A stretch of DNA of 64,000 bases from Nannocystis pusilla (GCF_020073745.1 NZ_JAIRAU010000032.1:62001-126000), one strand, 5' to 3'; shown: positions 28,235-37,048, counted from the stretch's first letter. A program made the numbers and translations. Notes: generated by a model from the sequence alone, not told the origin.

Positions 28235-29934
28235 CACGGGCAGGTCAGATCGAGGGTCGCCGGCACGGGGTCGGTCACGTGGGCGAGCACGTCGACGGCC
28301 TCCTCGAGGTCGAGGAGGGGGCTGCAGCGGAGCTCGAAGACCCCGCCGACGCGGGTCAGCGCGCCCGCGGAGCCGCCGAGGCCGGTGATGTCGGCGAGGG
28401 CGGGGTTGTCGCGGAGGAGCAGGCTGCCGTCGACGGTGTGCAGCGCGGCGAAGGCGTCGAGGGCGGTGAGGCCCGGGTGGCAGGCGATCGCCAGAGTGCC
28501 GCCGACGTGCTCGAGCGCGGACAGGCCGGTCAGGGTCTGCAGGCCGCCGTTGCCGCCGGGATCGTCGGGAGCGGCGCAGGCGGCGTCGTCGTGCGGGCGC
28601 CGGCGGCCGATCAGGAGGTCGCCGCCGACGCGGCGCAGCGGCTCGAGGCCCGAGAGGTCGCGCAGGCGGCGGTTGAGCAGCACGGTGAGGCCGCCGGGGA
28701 GGACGTCGAGCCCGGCGGGGAAGCCGGTCAGCCGCTCGAGGCCGGCGTTGTCGGCGACGAGGAGGCTGGTGCCCTGCGGATCGGCGCCGAGGCGCAGGCC
28801 GGGGGGCAGGCCGGTGAGGTCGACGAGGGCGTGGTCGCCGGCGATCTCGAGCGCGCCCTCGATGCGCTCGAGGTGCTCGAACAAGCCGGACAGGTCGATG
28901 AGCTCGTGGTTGCCGCGGAGCCGCACGCTGCCCGCGAGGGTGGTGATGTCGGCGGGCAGGCCCGCGAGATCGAGGAGGCCGGCGTTGGCGTCGATCCGCA
29001 GGCTGTCGCGGGTGTCGGGATCGACGCCGAGCTGCAGCCGCGCGGGCAAGCCGGCGAGGTCGACGAGGCCGTCGAGGGCCCGGAGCTCGAGCGCGCCGGC
29101 GATCCGCAGCCCCTCGGGCAGGCCGGACAGGTCGCGCAGCGCGGGGTTGTCGGCGATCTCGAGGCCGCCGCCGATCGCGGTGAGCGCGGCGGGGAAGCCG
29201 GCGAGGCGCTCGAGCTCGTCGTTGTCGCGGATCGCCACGGAGCCGCCGACGTGGGTCAGGTTCGGCGGCAGGCCCTCGAGGTCGCGCAGGCGGTCGTTGG
29301 CGGCGACGACGAGGCCGCCCGCGCCGACGTCGGCGAGGTCCGGCGGCAGGCCGGCGAGGCTGACGAGGGCGGGGTTGTGGGCGATCCGCAGGCCGCGGAC
29401 GCGGGTGAGGTCCGGCGGCAGCGCGTCCAGGCTGGTGAGGCGATCGTTGCCGACGATCTCGAGGTCGCCGGGCAGCTCGGTGCCGGCGCGCGGGAGGCCG
29501 GCGAGGTCGAGCAGGGCGTCGTTGTCCTCGATGAGGATGCTGTGGTCGTCGGCGGTGACGCCGAGCTGGGCGCCGGGCGGGAGGCCGGCGAGGCTGGCCA
29601 GCTTCGGGTTGCGGGCGACGACGATGCCGCCGCCGATCGCCCGCAGGTGCTCGAGGCCGTGGAGGTCGAGCAGCTCGGGGTTGTCGCTGATCTCGACCGA
29701 CCGCTTGACCCCGCACACGCACGGCAGCGAGAGCCGCCGGATCGAGGTCTCGCGCACGACGAGCGCGTCGACCTCGACGCCGAGGGTGTACTCCTCGCAG
29801 TAGCCCTGCATCGTCGCCCCCGCGCCGTCGCCCGCGAGCTCGAGCGCGCCGGCCTCGACCGCGTCGACGCAGGCGAACGCCGGCTCGCAGGCGCAGGCGG
29901 CCCAGACGACGGCGAGGAGGCGCGCGCGGGTCAT
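28234..29934 (-). CDS. secreted leucine-rich-repeat (receptor L-domain-like) protein
   Basis: 566 residues from the ATG at 29934, which opens a signal peptide (RARLLAVVWAACACEPAFA); an upstream in-frame start lies near array H. About 20 irregular repeats follow, of the type L-x-I-x-x-N-x-x-L-x-x-L-x-GLP, giving a solenoid. This spacing resembles the receptor L-domain (Recep_L_domain) repeats common in secreted proteins of large-genome myxobacteria. Four cysteines near the N-terminus (CVDAVE ... CEEY ... CVCG) probably cap the solenoid. Likely an extracellular binding protein; ligand unknown. The DNA is repetitive enough that the opposite strand is open for long stretches, which is an artefact. 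Confidence 0.8.
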   Translation of the reverse strand: MTRARLLAVVWAACACEPAFACVDAVEAGALELAGDGAGATMQGYCEEYTLGVEVDALVVRETSIRRLSLPCVCGVKRSVEISDNPELLDLHGLEHLRAIGGGIVVARNPKLASLAGLPPGAQLGVTADDHSILIEDNDALLDLAGLPRAGTELPGDLEIVGNDRLTSLDALPPDLTRVRGLRIAHNPALVSLAGLPPDLADVGAGGLVVAANDRLRDLEGLPPNLTHVGGSVAIRDNDELERLAGFPAALTAIGGGLEIADNPALRDLSGLPEGLRIAGALELRALDGLVDLAGLPARLQLGVDPDTRDSLRIDANAGLLDLAGLPADITTLAGSVRLRGNHELIDLSGLFEHLERIEGALEIAGDHALVDLTGLPPGLRLGADPQGTSLLVADNAGLERLTGFPAGLDVLPGGLTVLLNRRLRDLSGLEPLRRVGGDLLIGRRRPHDDAACAAPDDPGGNGGLQTLTGLSALEHVGGTLAIACHPGLTALDAFAALHTVDGSLLLRDNPALADITGLGGSAGALTRVGGVFELRCSPLLDLEEAVDVLAHVTDPVPATLDLTCP

Positions 29935-29967
29935 GAGGCCTCGAGCGGGCGGAGATGGCGCGAGGGA

Positions 29968-30155
29968 CATGTCCGTGAGGACATGGCGAATGAGACCTGG
30001 TGTGAGGGGCAGGTCCTGGGGGACAGGCGAGGCGACCCCCGCGGACAGGCGCGCGGCGCGGCGATCTCGGCGACCTGGCGCAGGAGACAGGTGCCTGCGC
30101 GGGGGAGCGCGAGGGCCGGCGTCTGGCGCGTGGGACAGGTCGTGAGGGACATGCG
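29968..30155. repeat. 14-nt-period array H (three sub-arrays)
   Basis: Sub-array 1: 29968 CATGTC, 29982 CATGGC, 29996 CCTGGT, 30010 CAGGTC, 30024 CAGGCG. Sub-array 2: 30046 CAGGCG, 30074 CCTGGC (28 nt later), 30088 CAGGTG. Sub-array 3: 30122 TCTGGC, 30136 CAGGTC, 30150 CATGCG. Spacing is 14 nt or 28 nt within each. It fills nearly the whole gap between two minus-strand genes and shows the CATG-to-CAGG/CCTG drift best. Confidence 0.75.
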
Positions 30156-30162
30156 AGGCAGC

Positions 30163-32259
30163 TCAGCTGGGGTGCACGCGGACGGCGAAGGTGACGCCGG
30201 CCTGCTGCTCGCGCAGGCGGAAGCCGCGGGCCTCGTCCTCGATGCAGGTCTTGAAGGCGGCCAGGCGCGGGGCCGGGACCTTGGTCTTCGGCGGGTTGGG
30301 CGCGACGCCGGCCAGGCGGCCCTCCTCGAAGCGGAGCTCGACGTCGATCGCCTCGCCGGGCCGCAGCGGGGTCTCGAGCTCGGGCAGGCAGCGGACGAAC
30401 CCGAGGGCGAGCGCCTCGGCGCGCTTCTGGTCGCCCTCGGGCAGGAGCGGCGAGGACGGGGCGCCGGGCGGCGGGGCCGGCAGCACCAGGCCGGCGCTGG
30501 CTGTCCGCGAGAACAGGTTCGTGCGGACATCCAGCTTGCGCCGCTCGGCGGCGACCGCCTTGTCCGCCAGCTCGGCGGGCGGCGGGGCGGCGGCCGGGGT
30601 CCAGGCGACGACGTCGAAGCGGCGCTGCGGGCCGCCGACGAGCGCGCGCAGGAGGTCCTGCAGCTGCTGGTAGAGCACGTCGTCGCCGAGGGTGAGGGTG
30701 ACCATGCGCTCGCGCGGGTAGGCGCGATCGAGGCGGGCGAGCTCGGCCTCGAGGTCGCCCGGGCCGGGCAGCAGGTCGAGCCAGCCGCCGTCGACGGCGA
30801 TCCGCGGGCCGCGGCCGCCGAGGTGGATCCGGACGCGCGCGCGCGCGATCGCCTGCGCGGCCGGGCCCTGGTCGCTCGGGCGCACGACCTCGAGCGGGAG
30901 CGCGGCGATGATATCGCCTGTCCCTTCGGTCAGCCTTGGCTCGCGCACGGCCGACTCGACGCGGGCGACGCGGGCGTCGAGCAGGGTGCGGAGGATCGAG
31001 TTGAGGGCGGGCGAGGGGAGGAGCGGCGGGGCGACCAGCAGCACGGCGCCGCGGCCGTCGCGGGCCAGGGCGGCCTCGACGGCGCGCACCAGCTCGGGCG
31101 AGCCGCGGGTGCCGCGGCGGGCGCCCGGGCGGCCGAGGTCGATCGTGACGTCTTCGCCGGCGATGCCGACGACGGGGGCGAGGCTGTCCTTGCGGCCAGT
31201 CCCGGCGGGCACGCGCTGGACGTCCCACGCGCTGTCGCGGGCGGCCGGGAGGGCGGTGAGGACGGTGTCCTGAAGGACAGCATCGTCGCGGTCGCGGCGG
31301 GTCAGCGCGGCGCGCCAGCGTGGCAGGGCGGCCAGGGCCTCGCGCTCGGCCGCGAGCAGGCCCCACAGCTCGGCCGGCGGCGGCCACGGGGCCTGGGCGT
31401 GGACGGCCCGGTCGTCGAGCCAGCCGGCGAGGCTGTCCTCGCGGACATACAGGCTGTGGACCGCGACCTCGAGCCGGCGCTCCGGGGCGGCCGCGGCGGC
31501 GCCGACGAGGCTGCCGCGGACGTGGTCGTACAGGCGCCAGCGCGCGTTGTCGGCCGCGCGCGGGTGGCCGTCCTCGGCGATGTTGCGGTAGGCGGCGACG
31601 CGCACCGAGAGGTCCTCGCTGCCGGCGATGAGGCCGAGATCGGCGGACAGCAGGGTGATCGCGCCGGCGAGGAAGCCGCGCGCGTCGTCGTCGAGGTCGG
31701 TGCGGAGATCGAGGGCCAGCGCCTCGGTGAGCAGCCGCGTCTCGGCCTCGCGGGTCGCGTCGGGCCCGCGACCCATCGCGGCGCCGCCGAGCGCGGTCCA
31801 CATGGCCTCGCGCGCGCCCTCGTCGCCGGTGAAGCGCGCGGCGTCGAGGAGGTCGAGCAGGCGATCGAGGCGGGCCACCGCGGCCCGCGAGGACCGGCTC
31901 GCCGCCGGGATCTCGGCCGGTTGCAGCGGATCGACGTCGATCCAAGCGACCGGGCCGGTGTCGCTCGGCGGGGCGGTGCTCTGCGGGCGGCAGGCGATCA
32001 GCGCGGCGGCGAGGCCGAGGCCGAGGCGGGCGGCGCGCCGCGACGGGGACGCTACTGCTGCAGCGACGCGCGGGGCGACGCAGGACGGAGTCGTCGCCTG
32101 TTCTGCGTCGGCGCGCGCGGCGGCGCCGGCAGGTCCGAGGGCGGAGGGGTCCGAAGCGGCGAAGCGCGATGCGGGCGATGCCGCGGGCGCTGGCCGATCG
32201 CCTGCGGAGCGATGGACGGGCGCGGCGGACCTGGGTCGAGAGAGGCGGGAGCGCGGCAC
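30163..32259 (-). CDS. large putative lipoprotein, unknown function
   Basis: About 698 residues from a GTG at 32259, with an AGGGG sequence about 8 nt before it. The hydrophobic segment ending in a lipobox (GLGLAAALIAC) comes only after about 75 Arg/Ala-rich residues, so a nearer start may exist, but no ATG, GTG or TTG lies between. The exported part (about 620 residues) has a helical Ala/Arg-rich first half and a second half with alpha/beta segments (AVLLVAPPLL, PLEVVRPSDQGP, RIHLGGRGPRIAVDGGWLDLLPG). The C-terminus (GFVRCLPELETPLRPGEAIDVELRF ... KTCIEDEARGF) recalls the AgmX/PglI C-terminal module of myxobacterial envelope proteins, a tentative match. It is divergent from the porin/cytochrome pair, 79 nt apart. 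Confidence 0.6.
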   Translation of the reverse strand: MPRSRLSRPRSAAPVHRSAGDRPAPAASPASRFAASDPSALGPAGAAARADAEQATTPSCVAPRVAAAVASPSRRAARLGLGLAAALIACRPQSTAPPSDTGPVAWIDVDPLQPAEIPAASRSSRAAVARLDRLLDLLDAARFTGDEGAREAMWTALGGAAMGRGPDATREAETRLLTEALALDLRTDLDDDARGFLAGAITLLSADLGLIAGSEDLSVRVAAYRNIAEDGHPRAADNARWRLYDHVRGSLVGAAAAAPERRLEVAVHSLYVREDSLAGWLDDRAVHAQAPWPPPAELWGLLAAEREALAALPRWRAALTRRDRDDAVLQDTVLTALPAARDSAWDVQRVPAGTGRKDSLAPVVGIAGEDVTIDLGRPGARRGTRGSPELVRAVEAALARDGRGAVLLVAPPLLPSPALNSILRTLLDARVARVESAVREPRLTEGTGDIIAALPLEVVRPSDQGPAAQAIARARVRIHLGGRGPRIAVDGGWLDLLPGPGDLEAELARLDRAYPRERMVTLTLGDDVLYQQLQDLLRALVGGPQRRFDVVAWTPAAAPPPAELADKAVAAERRKLDVRTNLFSRTASAGLVLPAPPPGAPSSPLLPEGDQKRAEALALGFVRCLPELETPLRPGEAIDVELRFEEGRLAGVAPNPPKTKVPAPRLAAFKTCIEDEARGFRLREQQAGVTFAVRVHPS

Positions 32260-32324
32260 GGGTGGCCCCTGAGGCGAGGAGGTGGCGACGGCGATCGGCC
32301 GAGACCGAGGGCCGGCGGATGGCT

Positions 32325-32330
32325 TAGCAT
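32325..32330 (+). promoter_or_regulatory. -10 box of the porin-like/cytochrome pair (leaderless, TTG start)
   Basis: TAGCAT, 8 nt before TTG 32339. This fixes an otherwise ambiguous start. Confidence 0.45.
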
Positions 32331-32338
32331 ACGAGCGA

Positions 32339-33850
32339 TTGCCGCGGGCAGGGGGAAGGATCGCGCACAGCGTCGCCGGCGCGCCGCGCCTGCGCGCGCG
32401 AGTCGTCCCGCTCGCGTTGACGACGGCGATCGCGGCGGCGCCCGACCTGGCAGCCGCGACCGAGGTGCGCGCGGTCGCCCGCACGCTCGGCGAGGGGTAT
32501 ATGGTCCAAGTGCCAGGTCCCGAAGGACAGCTGCTGTCGCGGCGCCGGCTGGTCCAGTACGTCAACCTCGGGGTCTACGAGCTGCTGCCGCCGAAGGCGG
32601 CCGACGAGCGGCGGCGGGCGTGGGAGGACGGGCAGCTGCGGATCGTGACGTCGATGCGGCTGCGCCACGACTTCGGCAGCTACGTGCGCCCCGGCGACGA
32701 CACGGCGGCGCGCCTGGTCGGCTCGATCGACGGGCGCCAGATCGACGTGATGTTCGCGTACCTCGAGGGCGAGAACCTCGGCAACCGCGTCGACTTCAAG
32801 CTCGGGCGCCAGTTCGAGTTCAGCGGCCTCGATTGGTACGCGTTCGACGGCGCGTGGACGCGGGTACGGATCCCCGCCCACCTCGCGCTCGAGGCGTTCG
32901 GCGGCCTGCAGGTCGACGGCACCGCGGTGTTCGGCCTGCCGACGTTCGAGCTCGACGGCACCCAGGGCACGGCGGCCGATCGCGCGTTCTCGCCCATGGT
33001 CGGCGCGGGCGTGTCGCTGTGGGGGCTCAAGTGGATCGACGCGCGCGTGGCCTACCGGCGCACGTTCACGCCCGCGGCGATCAACCGCAAGATCGTCGAC
33101 GACGACGCCAGCCTCGGCCTGCCCGCGGGGGTCGATCAGGAGGTCGTGAGCGCCAGCTTCGCCGGCAACTTCGCCGGCGGGCGGGTCAGCCCCTACGGCG
33201 CGCTGCGCATGAACCTCGGGACAGGTCGCCTCGACGACGTGACCGCGGGGCTGCAGCTGGCGTTCACGCCGCAGCACCTGCTGCGCGCGCTGTACATCCG
33301 CACGCTGCCGGTCTTCGACCTCGACTCGATCTTCAACGTGTTCGCGCTGACGCCGTTCGAGGACGGGCGGCTGGTGTTCGAGGTCCGGCCGCGGCCGCGG
33401 ATCACGCTGCAGGCGCGCGGGCAGCTGCGGTTCTTCCGCAGCGAGACGACGGCGGCGCTGGCCTCGGCGCCGGCGAAGACGCTGCAGCTCGGGGCCGGCG
33501 GCGGGGCCTCGGCGGCCTACCGCGGGCGCCGCTTCTCCGGCCGCTTCGACGGGTTCGGGCTCGGCGGCGAGGGCGGCACGCGGGCCGGCGGCAGCCTCGA
33601 CACGCGGACGATGGTGTGGTGGGACCGGCTGGCGCTCGACGCCCGCATCTACGGCGTCTACTACCGCGACGAGGCCACGGCGGCGCGGCGCGGCTACAGC
33701 GTGGCGCTGCAGCTCGGCATCAACGCCCAGCTGTGGCGCGGCATCCACCTCGCGGTGCTCGGCGAGGAGATGTTCACGACCTTCTATTCGCAGGCCTTCC
33801 GGCTGTTCGGCGCGCTGACGGCCGACTGGTCGTTTCGGGTGCGGAGGTGA
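32339..33850 (+). CDS. porin-like outer-membrane beta-barrel, probable partner of the multihaem cytochrome
   Basis: About 503 residues from a TTG at 32339. The start is inferred from TAGCAT 8 nt upstream and because a signal peptide follows (RLRARVVPLALTTAIAAAPDLAAA). The mature protein is a long run of amphipathic strands: LGEGYMVQVPG, LRIVTSMRLRHDFGSYV, IDVMFAYLEGENLGNRVDFKLGRQFEF, and a final FRLFGALTADWSFRVRR. The RVDFKLGRQFEF-type strand with an Arg-rich lumen pattern is porin-like. Its stop codon is 2 nt from the ATG of a 13-haem cytochrome gene, so the two are certainly co-transcribed and probably act together. The barrel lacks a C-terminal Phe but ends near an aromatic (SFRVRR). Confidence 0.7.
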   Translation: MPRAGGRIAHSVAGAPRLRARVVPLALTTAIAAAPDLAAATEVRAVARTLGEGYMVQVPGPEGQLLSRRRLVQYVNLGVYELLPPKAADERRRAWEDGQLRIVTSMRLRHDFGSYVRPGDDTAARLVGSIDGRQIDVMFAYLEGENLGNRVDFKLGRQFEFSGLDWYAFDGAWTRVRIPAHLALEAFGGLQVDGTAVFGLPTFELDGTQGTAADRAFSPMVGAGVSLWGLKWIDARVAYRRTFTPAAINRKIVDDDASLGLPAGVDQEVVSASFAGNFAGGRVSPYGALRMNLGTGRLDDVTAGLQLAFTPQHLLRALYIRTLPVFDLDSIFNVFALTPFEDGRLVFEVRPRPRITLQARGQLRFFRSETTAALASAPAKTLQLGAGGGASAAYRGRRFSGRFDGFGLGGEGGTRAGGSLDTRTMVWWDRLALDARIYGVYYRDEATAARRGYSVALQLGINAQLWRGIHLAVLGEEMFTTFYSQAFRLFGALTADWSFRVRR

Positions 33851-33852
33851 CG

Positions 33853-35145
33853 ATGACGCGGCACACGAACACGGCGCGGCGAGACGGGCGAGGGCGGCAG
33901 GCGCTCGCGGGGCTCAGCACCCTGAGCATCCTGATCGTCTTGATCATGGGGATGGCCTTCGGGACAGGTCTTTACGTGCAGGCCGGCGGCGGGCTGACGA
34001 GCGGCAACATCCCGGCGACCGCCCCGGTGACGCACGGGCCGATGCGCGGCGGCAGCCCGGTGTACCCCGAGCAGGACATCCCGCTGCGCTTCAACCACGG
34101 GCAGCACCTCGGGCTCGGGCTGGCGTGCGCGCGCTGCCACACGAAGATCGGCGACAGCGACAAGGCGGCCGACTTCAACTTCCCGACCGGGGCGGTGTGC
34201 GACAGCTGCCACGGGCCGCAGCACCCGCGGCCGGCGACCGAGCCGGCCAACTGCGGGCTGTGCCACACGCGCCTGTCGGCCGGGCGCGTGACGGCGACGC
34301 TGCGCGCGCCCAAGGCCAACCTCAACTTCTCGCACAAGAAGCACCTGACGGCCGGCGCCAACTGTCAGTCGTGCCACGGCGACATGTCGAAGGTGCGGAT
34401 GGCGACGGTGCTGCAGCTGCCGAGCGAGGCGTCGTGCCTGACGTGCCACGACGGCGTCAAGGCGTCGAGCAGGTGCGCCACCTGCCACCCGTCCGACACC
34501 AACGGCAAGCTGGCGACCCGCAGCTTCAGCGACCGGGTCATGCCCGCGCTGGTGCCCCGCGGCAAGAGCTCGTGGGGCGCGGCGCACGACCTCGCGTTCG
34601 TCGAGGACCACCGCGGGATCGCCAAGGCCAACCCGAGCCTGTGCGCGCAGTGCCACGACGAGACGTTCTGCACCGACTGCCACGCGGGCGCGGTCCGGCC
34701 GATGCGGATCCACGCGGCCGACTACATGACGACGCACGCGCTCGACGCCCGCGCGAGCACCCAGGACTGCCAGTCCTGCCACCGCATGCAGACCGACTGC
34801 CTGGCCTGCCACCAGCGGCTCGGCATGGGCGGCGGGCCCGACAGCAAGTTCGGCGTCGGCTCGTCGCTGCGGTTCCACCCGATCGGCTGGGAGGGCCCGC
34901 CCGACTCGCCGCAGAGCCACGCGTTCGCGGCCCAGCGCAACATCGCCACCTGCGCCAGCTGCCACACCGAGGACAGCTGCCTGGCCTGCCACGCGACCAC
35001 CGGGGCGGCCAGGCCGGGCCTGAACGTCAGCCCGCACGGGCCCGGCTTCGCGGCGTCGATGCGCTGCTCGGCCCTGGCGGCCCGCAACCACCGCGTGTGC
35101 CTCAAGTGCCACGAGCCCGGCGACCCGCGCAACGAGTGCCTGTGA
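33853..35145 (+). CDS. multihaem c-type cytochrome with 13 CxxCH motifs
   Basis: 430 residues from the ATG at 33853 (a GTG at 33847 is also possible). One N-terminal hydrophobic segment (LSILIVLIMGMAFGTGLYVQ) is a signal anchor. I count 13 CxxCH haem-attachment motifs: CARCH, CDSCH, CGLCH, CQSCH, CLTCH, CATCH, CAQCH, CTDCH, CQSCH, CLACH, CASCH, CLACH and CLKCH. Extra His residues (FNHGQHL, FSHKKHL) supply distal ligands, as in cytochrome c7/c3-type domains. Spaced haems of this kind form electron wires. The gene directly follows a porin-like barrel gene, the arrangement of porin-cytochrome conduits. Partner and redox role are inferred from position only. Confidence 0.88.
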   Translation: MTRHTNTARRDGRGRQALAGLSTLSILIVLIMGMAFGTGLYVQAGGGLTSGNIPATAPVTHGPMRGGSPVYPEQDIPLRFNHGQHLGLGLACARCHTKIGDSDKAADFNFPTGAVCDSCHGPQHPRPATEPANCGLCHTRLSAGRVTATLRAPKANLNFSHKKHLTAGANCQSCHGDMSKVRMATVLQLPSEASCLTCHDGVKASSRCATCHPSDTNGKLATRSFSDRVMPALVPRGKSSWGAAHDLAFVEDHRGIAKANPSLCAQCHDETFCTDCHAGAVRPMRIHAADYMTTHALDARASTQDCQSCHRMQTDCLACHQRLGMGGGPDSKFGVGSSLRFHPIGWEGPPDSPQSHAFAAQRNIATCASCHTEDSCLACHATTGAARPGLNVSPHGPGFAASMRCSALAARNHRVCLKCHEPGDPRNECL

Positions 35146-35155
35146 CGCCCCGGGG

Positions 35156-35231
35156 CATGTGACGAGGGACATGTCCTTCAGCGCATGGCCCTCGCGGCAT
35201 GTCGGATCGGGCATGGTCTTGGCGCCATGCC
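35156..35231. repeat. 14-nt-period array I (6 units)
   Basis: Hexamers at 35156 (CATGTG), 35170 (CATGTC), 35184 (CATGGC), 35198 (CATGTC), 35212 (CATGGT) and 35226 (CATGCC), 10 nt after the cytochrome stop codon. Confidence 0.85.
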
Positions 35232-35337
35232 CGATCGTTCACAGCGCGACCGGCGGCAGGGCGTCCGGCCGTGGTGGTCGGCGCGGCGGTGGTCGTCGTG
35301 TCGGAGGCGCGCGGACGAGCCCCGGGAGTGGGTGTCG

Positions 35338-35371
35338 TATGGACTTCAAGACATGTCTCGATGGACATGTG
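35338..35371. repeat. 14-nt-period array I2 (3 units)
   Basis: TATGGA at 35338, CATGTC at 35352 and CATGTG at 35366. A further CATGCG at 35408 lies exactly 42 nt (3 x 14) downstream, suggesting a decayed longer array. Confidence 0.7.
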
Positions 35372-35411
35372 TTTGATCGGTCGCGCCGGCGCGCCGGGGT
35401 CCGGGGACATG

Positions 35412-35435
35412 CGCCCGGCGCGAAGGCGCCGGGCG
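35412..35435. terminator. 10-bp GC-rich hairpin
   Basis: CGCCCGGCGC (35412-35421) and its exact complement (35426-35435) close a GAAG loop. No T tract follows. It could be a transcription pause or terminator in the 437-bp gap. Confidence 0.4.
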
Positions 35436-35582
35436 GGCAAGCGTCCCGGCGCCGCCGCTCGTCCGCTCGACTCGGCCAGCAGGCGCGGCCGCTTCGACGT
35501 CGCCGCGTCACACTCGCCGGCCGGCGACTCGCCTCATGCTGACGCGGCCGACCGCGGTCGTCGGCGAAGCAGGAGAGCCGCC

Positions 35583-36308
35583 ATGAACGACCTGGAGACC
35601 CGCTCCGACCCGTACGCCTTCCCCTGGCGACGGCTGCGCGACGAGGCGATCGCGGCGGAGCTGCGCGACACGCTGGCCCACGACGGCCGCACCGCGGGGA
35701 TCGTGCTCGACGTGACGGTGCGCGGCGGCGTGGCGCACGTGGCCGGCGAGGTCGACTCGGAGGCCCAGCGGCGGCTCCTCCGCGACCTGCTGCGCCGTCA
35801 GGCGGGTCTGTTCGCGGTGTGGGATCGAATCGGGCTGGCAGGCCAGCGGCTGGAGGTGCTGGACATCGGCTGCGGCGCCACCAAGCAGGTGCCGGGGGCG
35901 ATCGGTCTCGACTGCGAGGCCGGCCCGGGGGTCGACTGCGTGGCCGACCTCGAGGCGCGCCTGCCGTTCGCCGACGATCGCTTCGACCACGTGTTCGCCG
36001 TGCACGTGCTCGAGCACATCCGCGACCTGGTGGGGCTGATGCGCGAGCTCCACCGGATCTTGCGCCCCGCCGGGGTGCTGCACGTGCTGTCGCCCCACTG
36101 GCGCTTCGTCAACGCGGTGGCGGACCCGACCCACGTCCGCTTCCTCGACGTGCAGACGATGAAGTACTTCTGCGGCGTCAAGCCCGGGGTGCCGCCGTGG
36201 CGCCCGCTGTCGACCGGAGCGGCGGAGGACAACATCTTCGCCGACCTGCAGCCGGTCAAGGACGACCCGCCGGCCAGCGGCGACGAGCTGGCGCGGTGGT
36301 TCACGTAG
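35583..36308 (+). CDS. BON domain fused to a SAM-dependent methyltransferase
   Basis: 241 residues from the ATG at 35583, fixed by AGGAGAG ending 5 nt upstream. Residues about 18-82 form a BON domain (DEAIAAELRDTLAHDG ... ITVRGG-like VTVRGGVAHVAGEVDSEAQRRLL), usually found in secreted or membrane-bound proteins. Here it has no signal peptide. Residues about 88-200 form a class I methyltransferase: LDIGCGATKQVPGAIGLDC (motif I), LPFADDRFDHVFAVHVLEHI (motif IV, VLEHI as in Methyltransf_11) and ELHRILRPAGVLHVLSP. The fusion is unusual. The BON part may bind lipid or sugar phosphates. Substrate unknown. Confidence 0.82.
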   Translation: MNDLETRSDPYAFPWRRLRDEAIAAELRDTLAHDGRTAGIVLDVTVRGGVAHVAGEVDSEAQRRLLRDLLRRQAGLFAVWDRIGLAGQRLEVLDIGCGATKQVPGAIGLDCEAGPGVDCVADLEARLPFADDRFDHVFAVHVLEHIRDLVGLMRELHRILRPAGVLHVLSPHWRFVNAVADPTHVRFLDVQTMKYFCGVKPGVPPWRPLSTGAAEDNIFADLQPVKDDPPASGDELARWFT

Positions 36309-36322
36309 ACCCGGGCATCGAC

Positions 36323-36356
36323 ATGGGCCTGAGGGCATGTCCTCAAGGACATGTCC
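36323..36356. repeat. 14-nt-period array J (3 units)
   Basis: CATGGG at 36323, CATGTC at 36337 and CATGTC at 36351. The last pair forms CATGTCC-TCAA-GGACATG. It fills the gap between two convergent genes. Confidence 0.8.
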
Positions 36357-36365
36357 TGCGAGGCG

Positions 36366-37040
36366 TCAGGCGGCGGGCAGCGGGGTGACCTCGGCCGGCT
36401 CGACCGCGAGCGAGTCGTCGGGCCGCTCGACGAGGTCGAAGTAGGCGACGTGCCCCTGCTCGAGGTCGACGACGGCGAAGCCGCTGTCATAGTCGGAGTG
36501 GAGGGTGCCGGGGTTGATGAAGACCAGCGGCGAGCCGGCCGGCCTGGCGAACGCGCGGACCATGCGCTGGTGGGTGTGCCCGCCGGCGGCCAGCGGCAGC
36601 GAGCGATCGGCGAGCAGGTCGGCGAGGGCGAGGTTCGCCTCGAGGTCGTAGCCGCTGTGGTGCGGGCGCAGGCGGACCATGTCGTCGGGGCCGACGCCGT
36701 GGCCGAGCAGGAGGTCGCCGCGCGCGGTGGCGAGGCGCCGCGTCGGCGGCAGCGCGGCGAGGTAGGCGAGGGTCGCGGGCGCGAGGTCGACGGCCTGGTG
36801 CGCGTTCGTCAGGCCGCGCAGCTCGTCGCCGAGGAGCCAGCGATCGTGGTTGCCGCGCACGGCCAGCACGCGGTGGGCCGCCAGCAGGGCGCAGCAGCGG
36901 TCGAGGTCGCCGTGGCCGTCGCACAGATCGCCGACGGCGAGGACGGCGTCGATCGCCTGTCCCTTGAGCCATGTGAGTGCGAGGGCGAGGCGGCGATCCT
37001 CGGCGTGGATGTCGCCGAGGAGGGCGAAGCGACGGAGCAC
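36366..37040 (-). CDS. calcineurin-like metallophosphoesterase (YfcE-type)
   Basis: 224 residues from a GTG at 37040; the frame opens at 37058, but CATACT lies 8 nt before this GTG. All metal-binding motifs of the family are visible in order: GDIHAED near the N-terminus, GDLCDGHGD, GNHDRW, GHGVGPDDM and GGHTHQRMV, with NPGTLHSDYDSGFAVVDL at the end. It belongs with small MJ0936/YfcE phosphodiesterases that hydrolyse phosphodiesters in the cytoplasm with two metal ions. It is a single gene, convergent with the BON-methyltransferase. Substrate cannot be read from sequence. Confidence 0.9.
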   Translation of the reverse strand: MLRRFALLGDIHAEDRRLALALTWLKGQAIDAVLAVGDLCDGHGDLDRCCALLAAHRVLAVRGNHDRWLLGDELRGLTNAHQAVDLAPATLAYLAALPPTRRLATARGDLLLGHGVGPDDMVRLRPHHSGYDLEANLALADLLADRSLPLAAGGHTHQRMVRAFARPAGSPLVFINPGTLHSDYDSGFAVVDLEQGHVAYFDLVERPDDSLAVEPAEVTPLPAA

Positions 37041-37048
37041 GGCCCGGC

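Larger units (their letters stand above)
35232..35582. other. intergenic stretch between cytochrome and BON-methyltransferase genes
   Basis: Besides array I2 and the 35412-35435 hairpin I see no convincing gene. Open frames here lack the G/C third-position bias and have no start signals. The Shine-Dalgarno AGGAGAG at 35571-35577 belongs to the next gene. Confidence 0.5.

Noticed and set aside
28174..35145. A 2323-codon plus-strand open frame
   Set aside because: It joins the antisense of the LRR gene, the antisense of the 30163-32259 gene, an off-frame pass through the porin and finally the true cytochrome. Only 33853-35145 is real.
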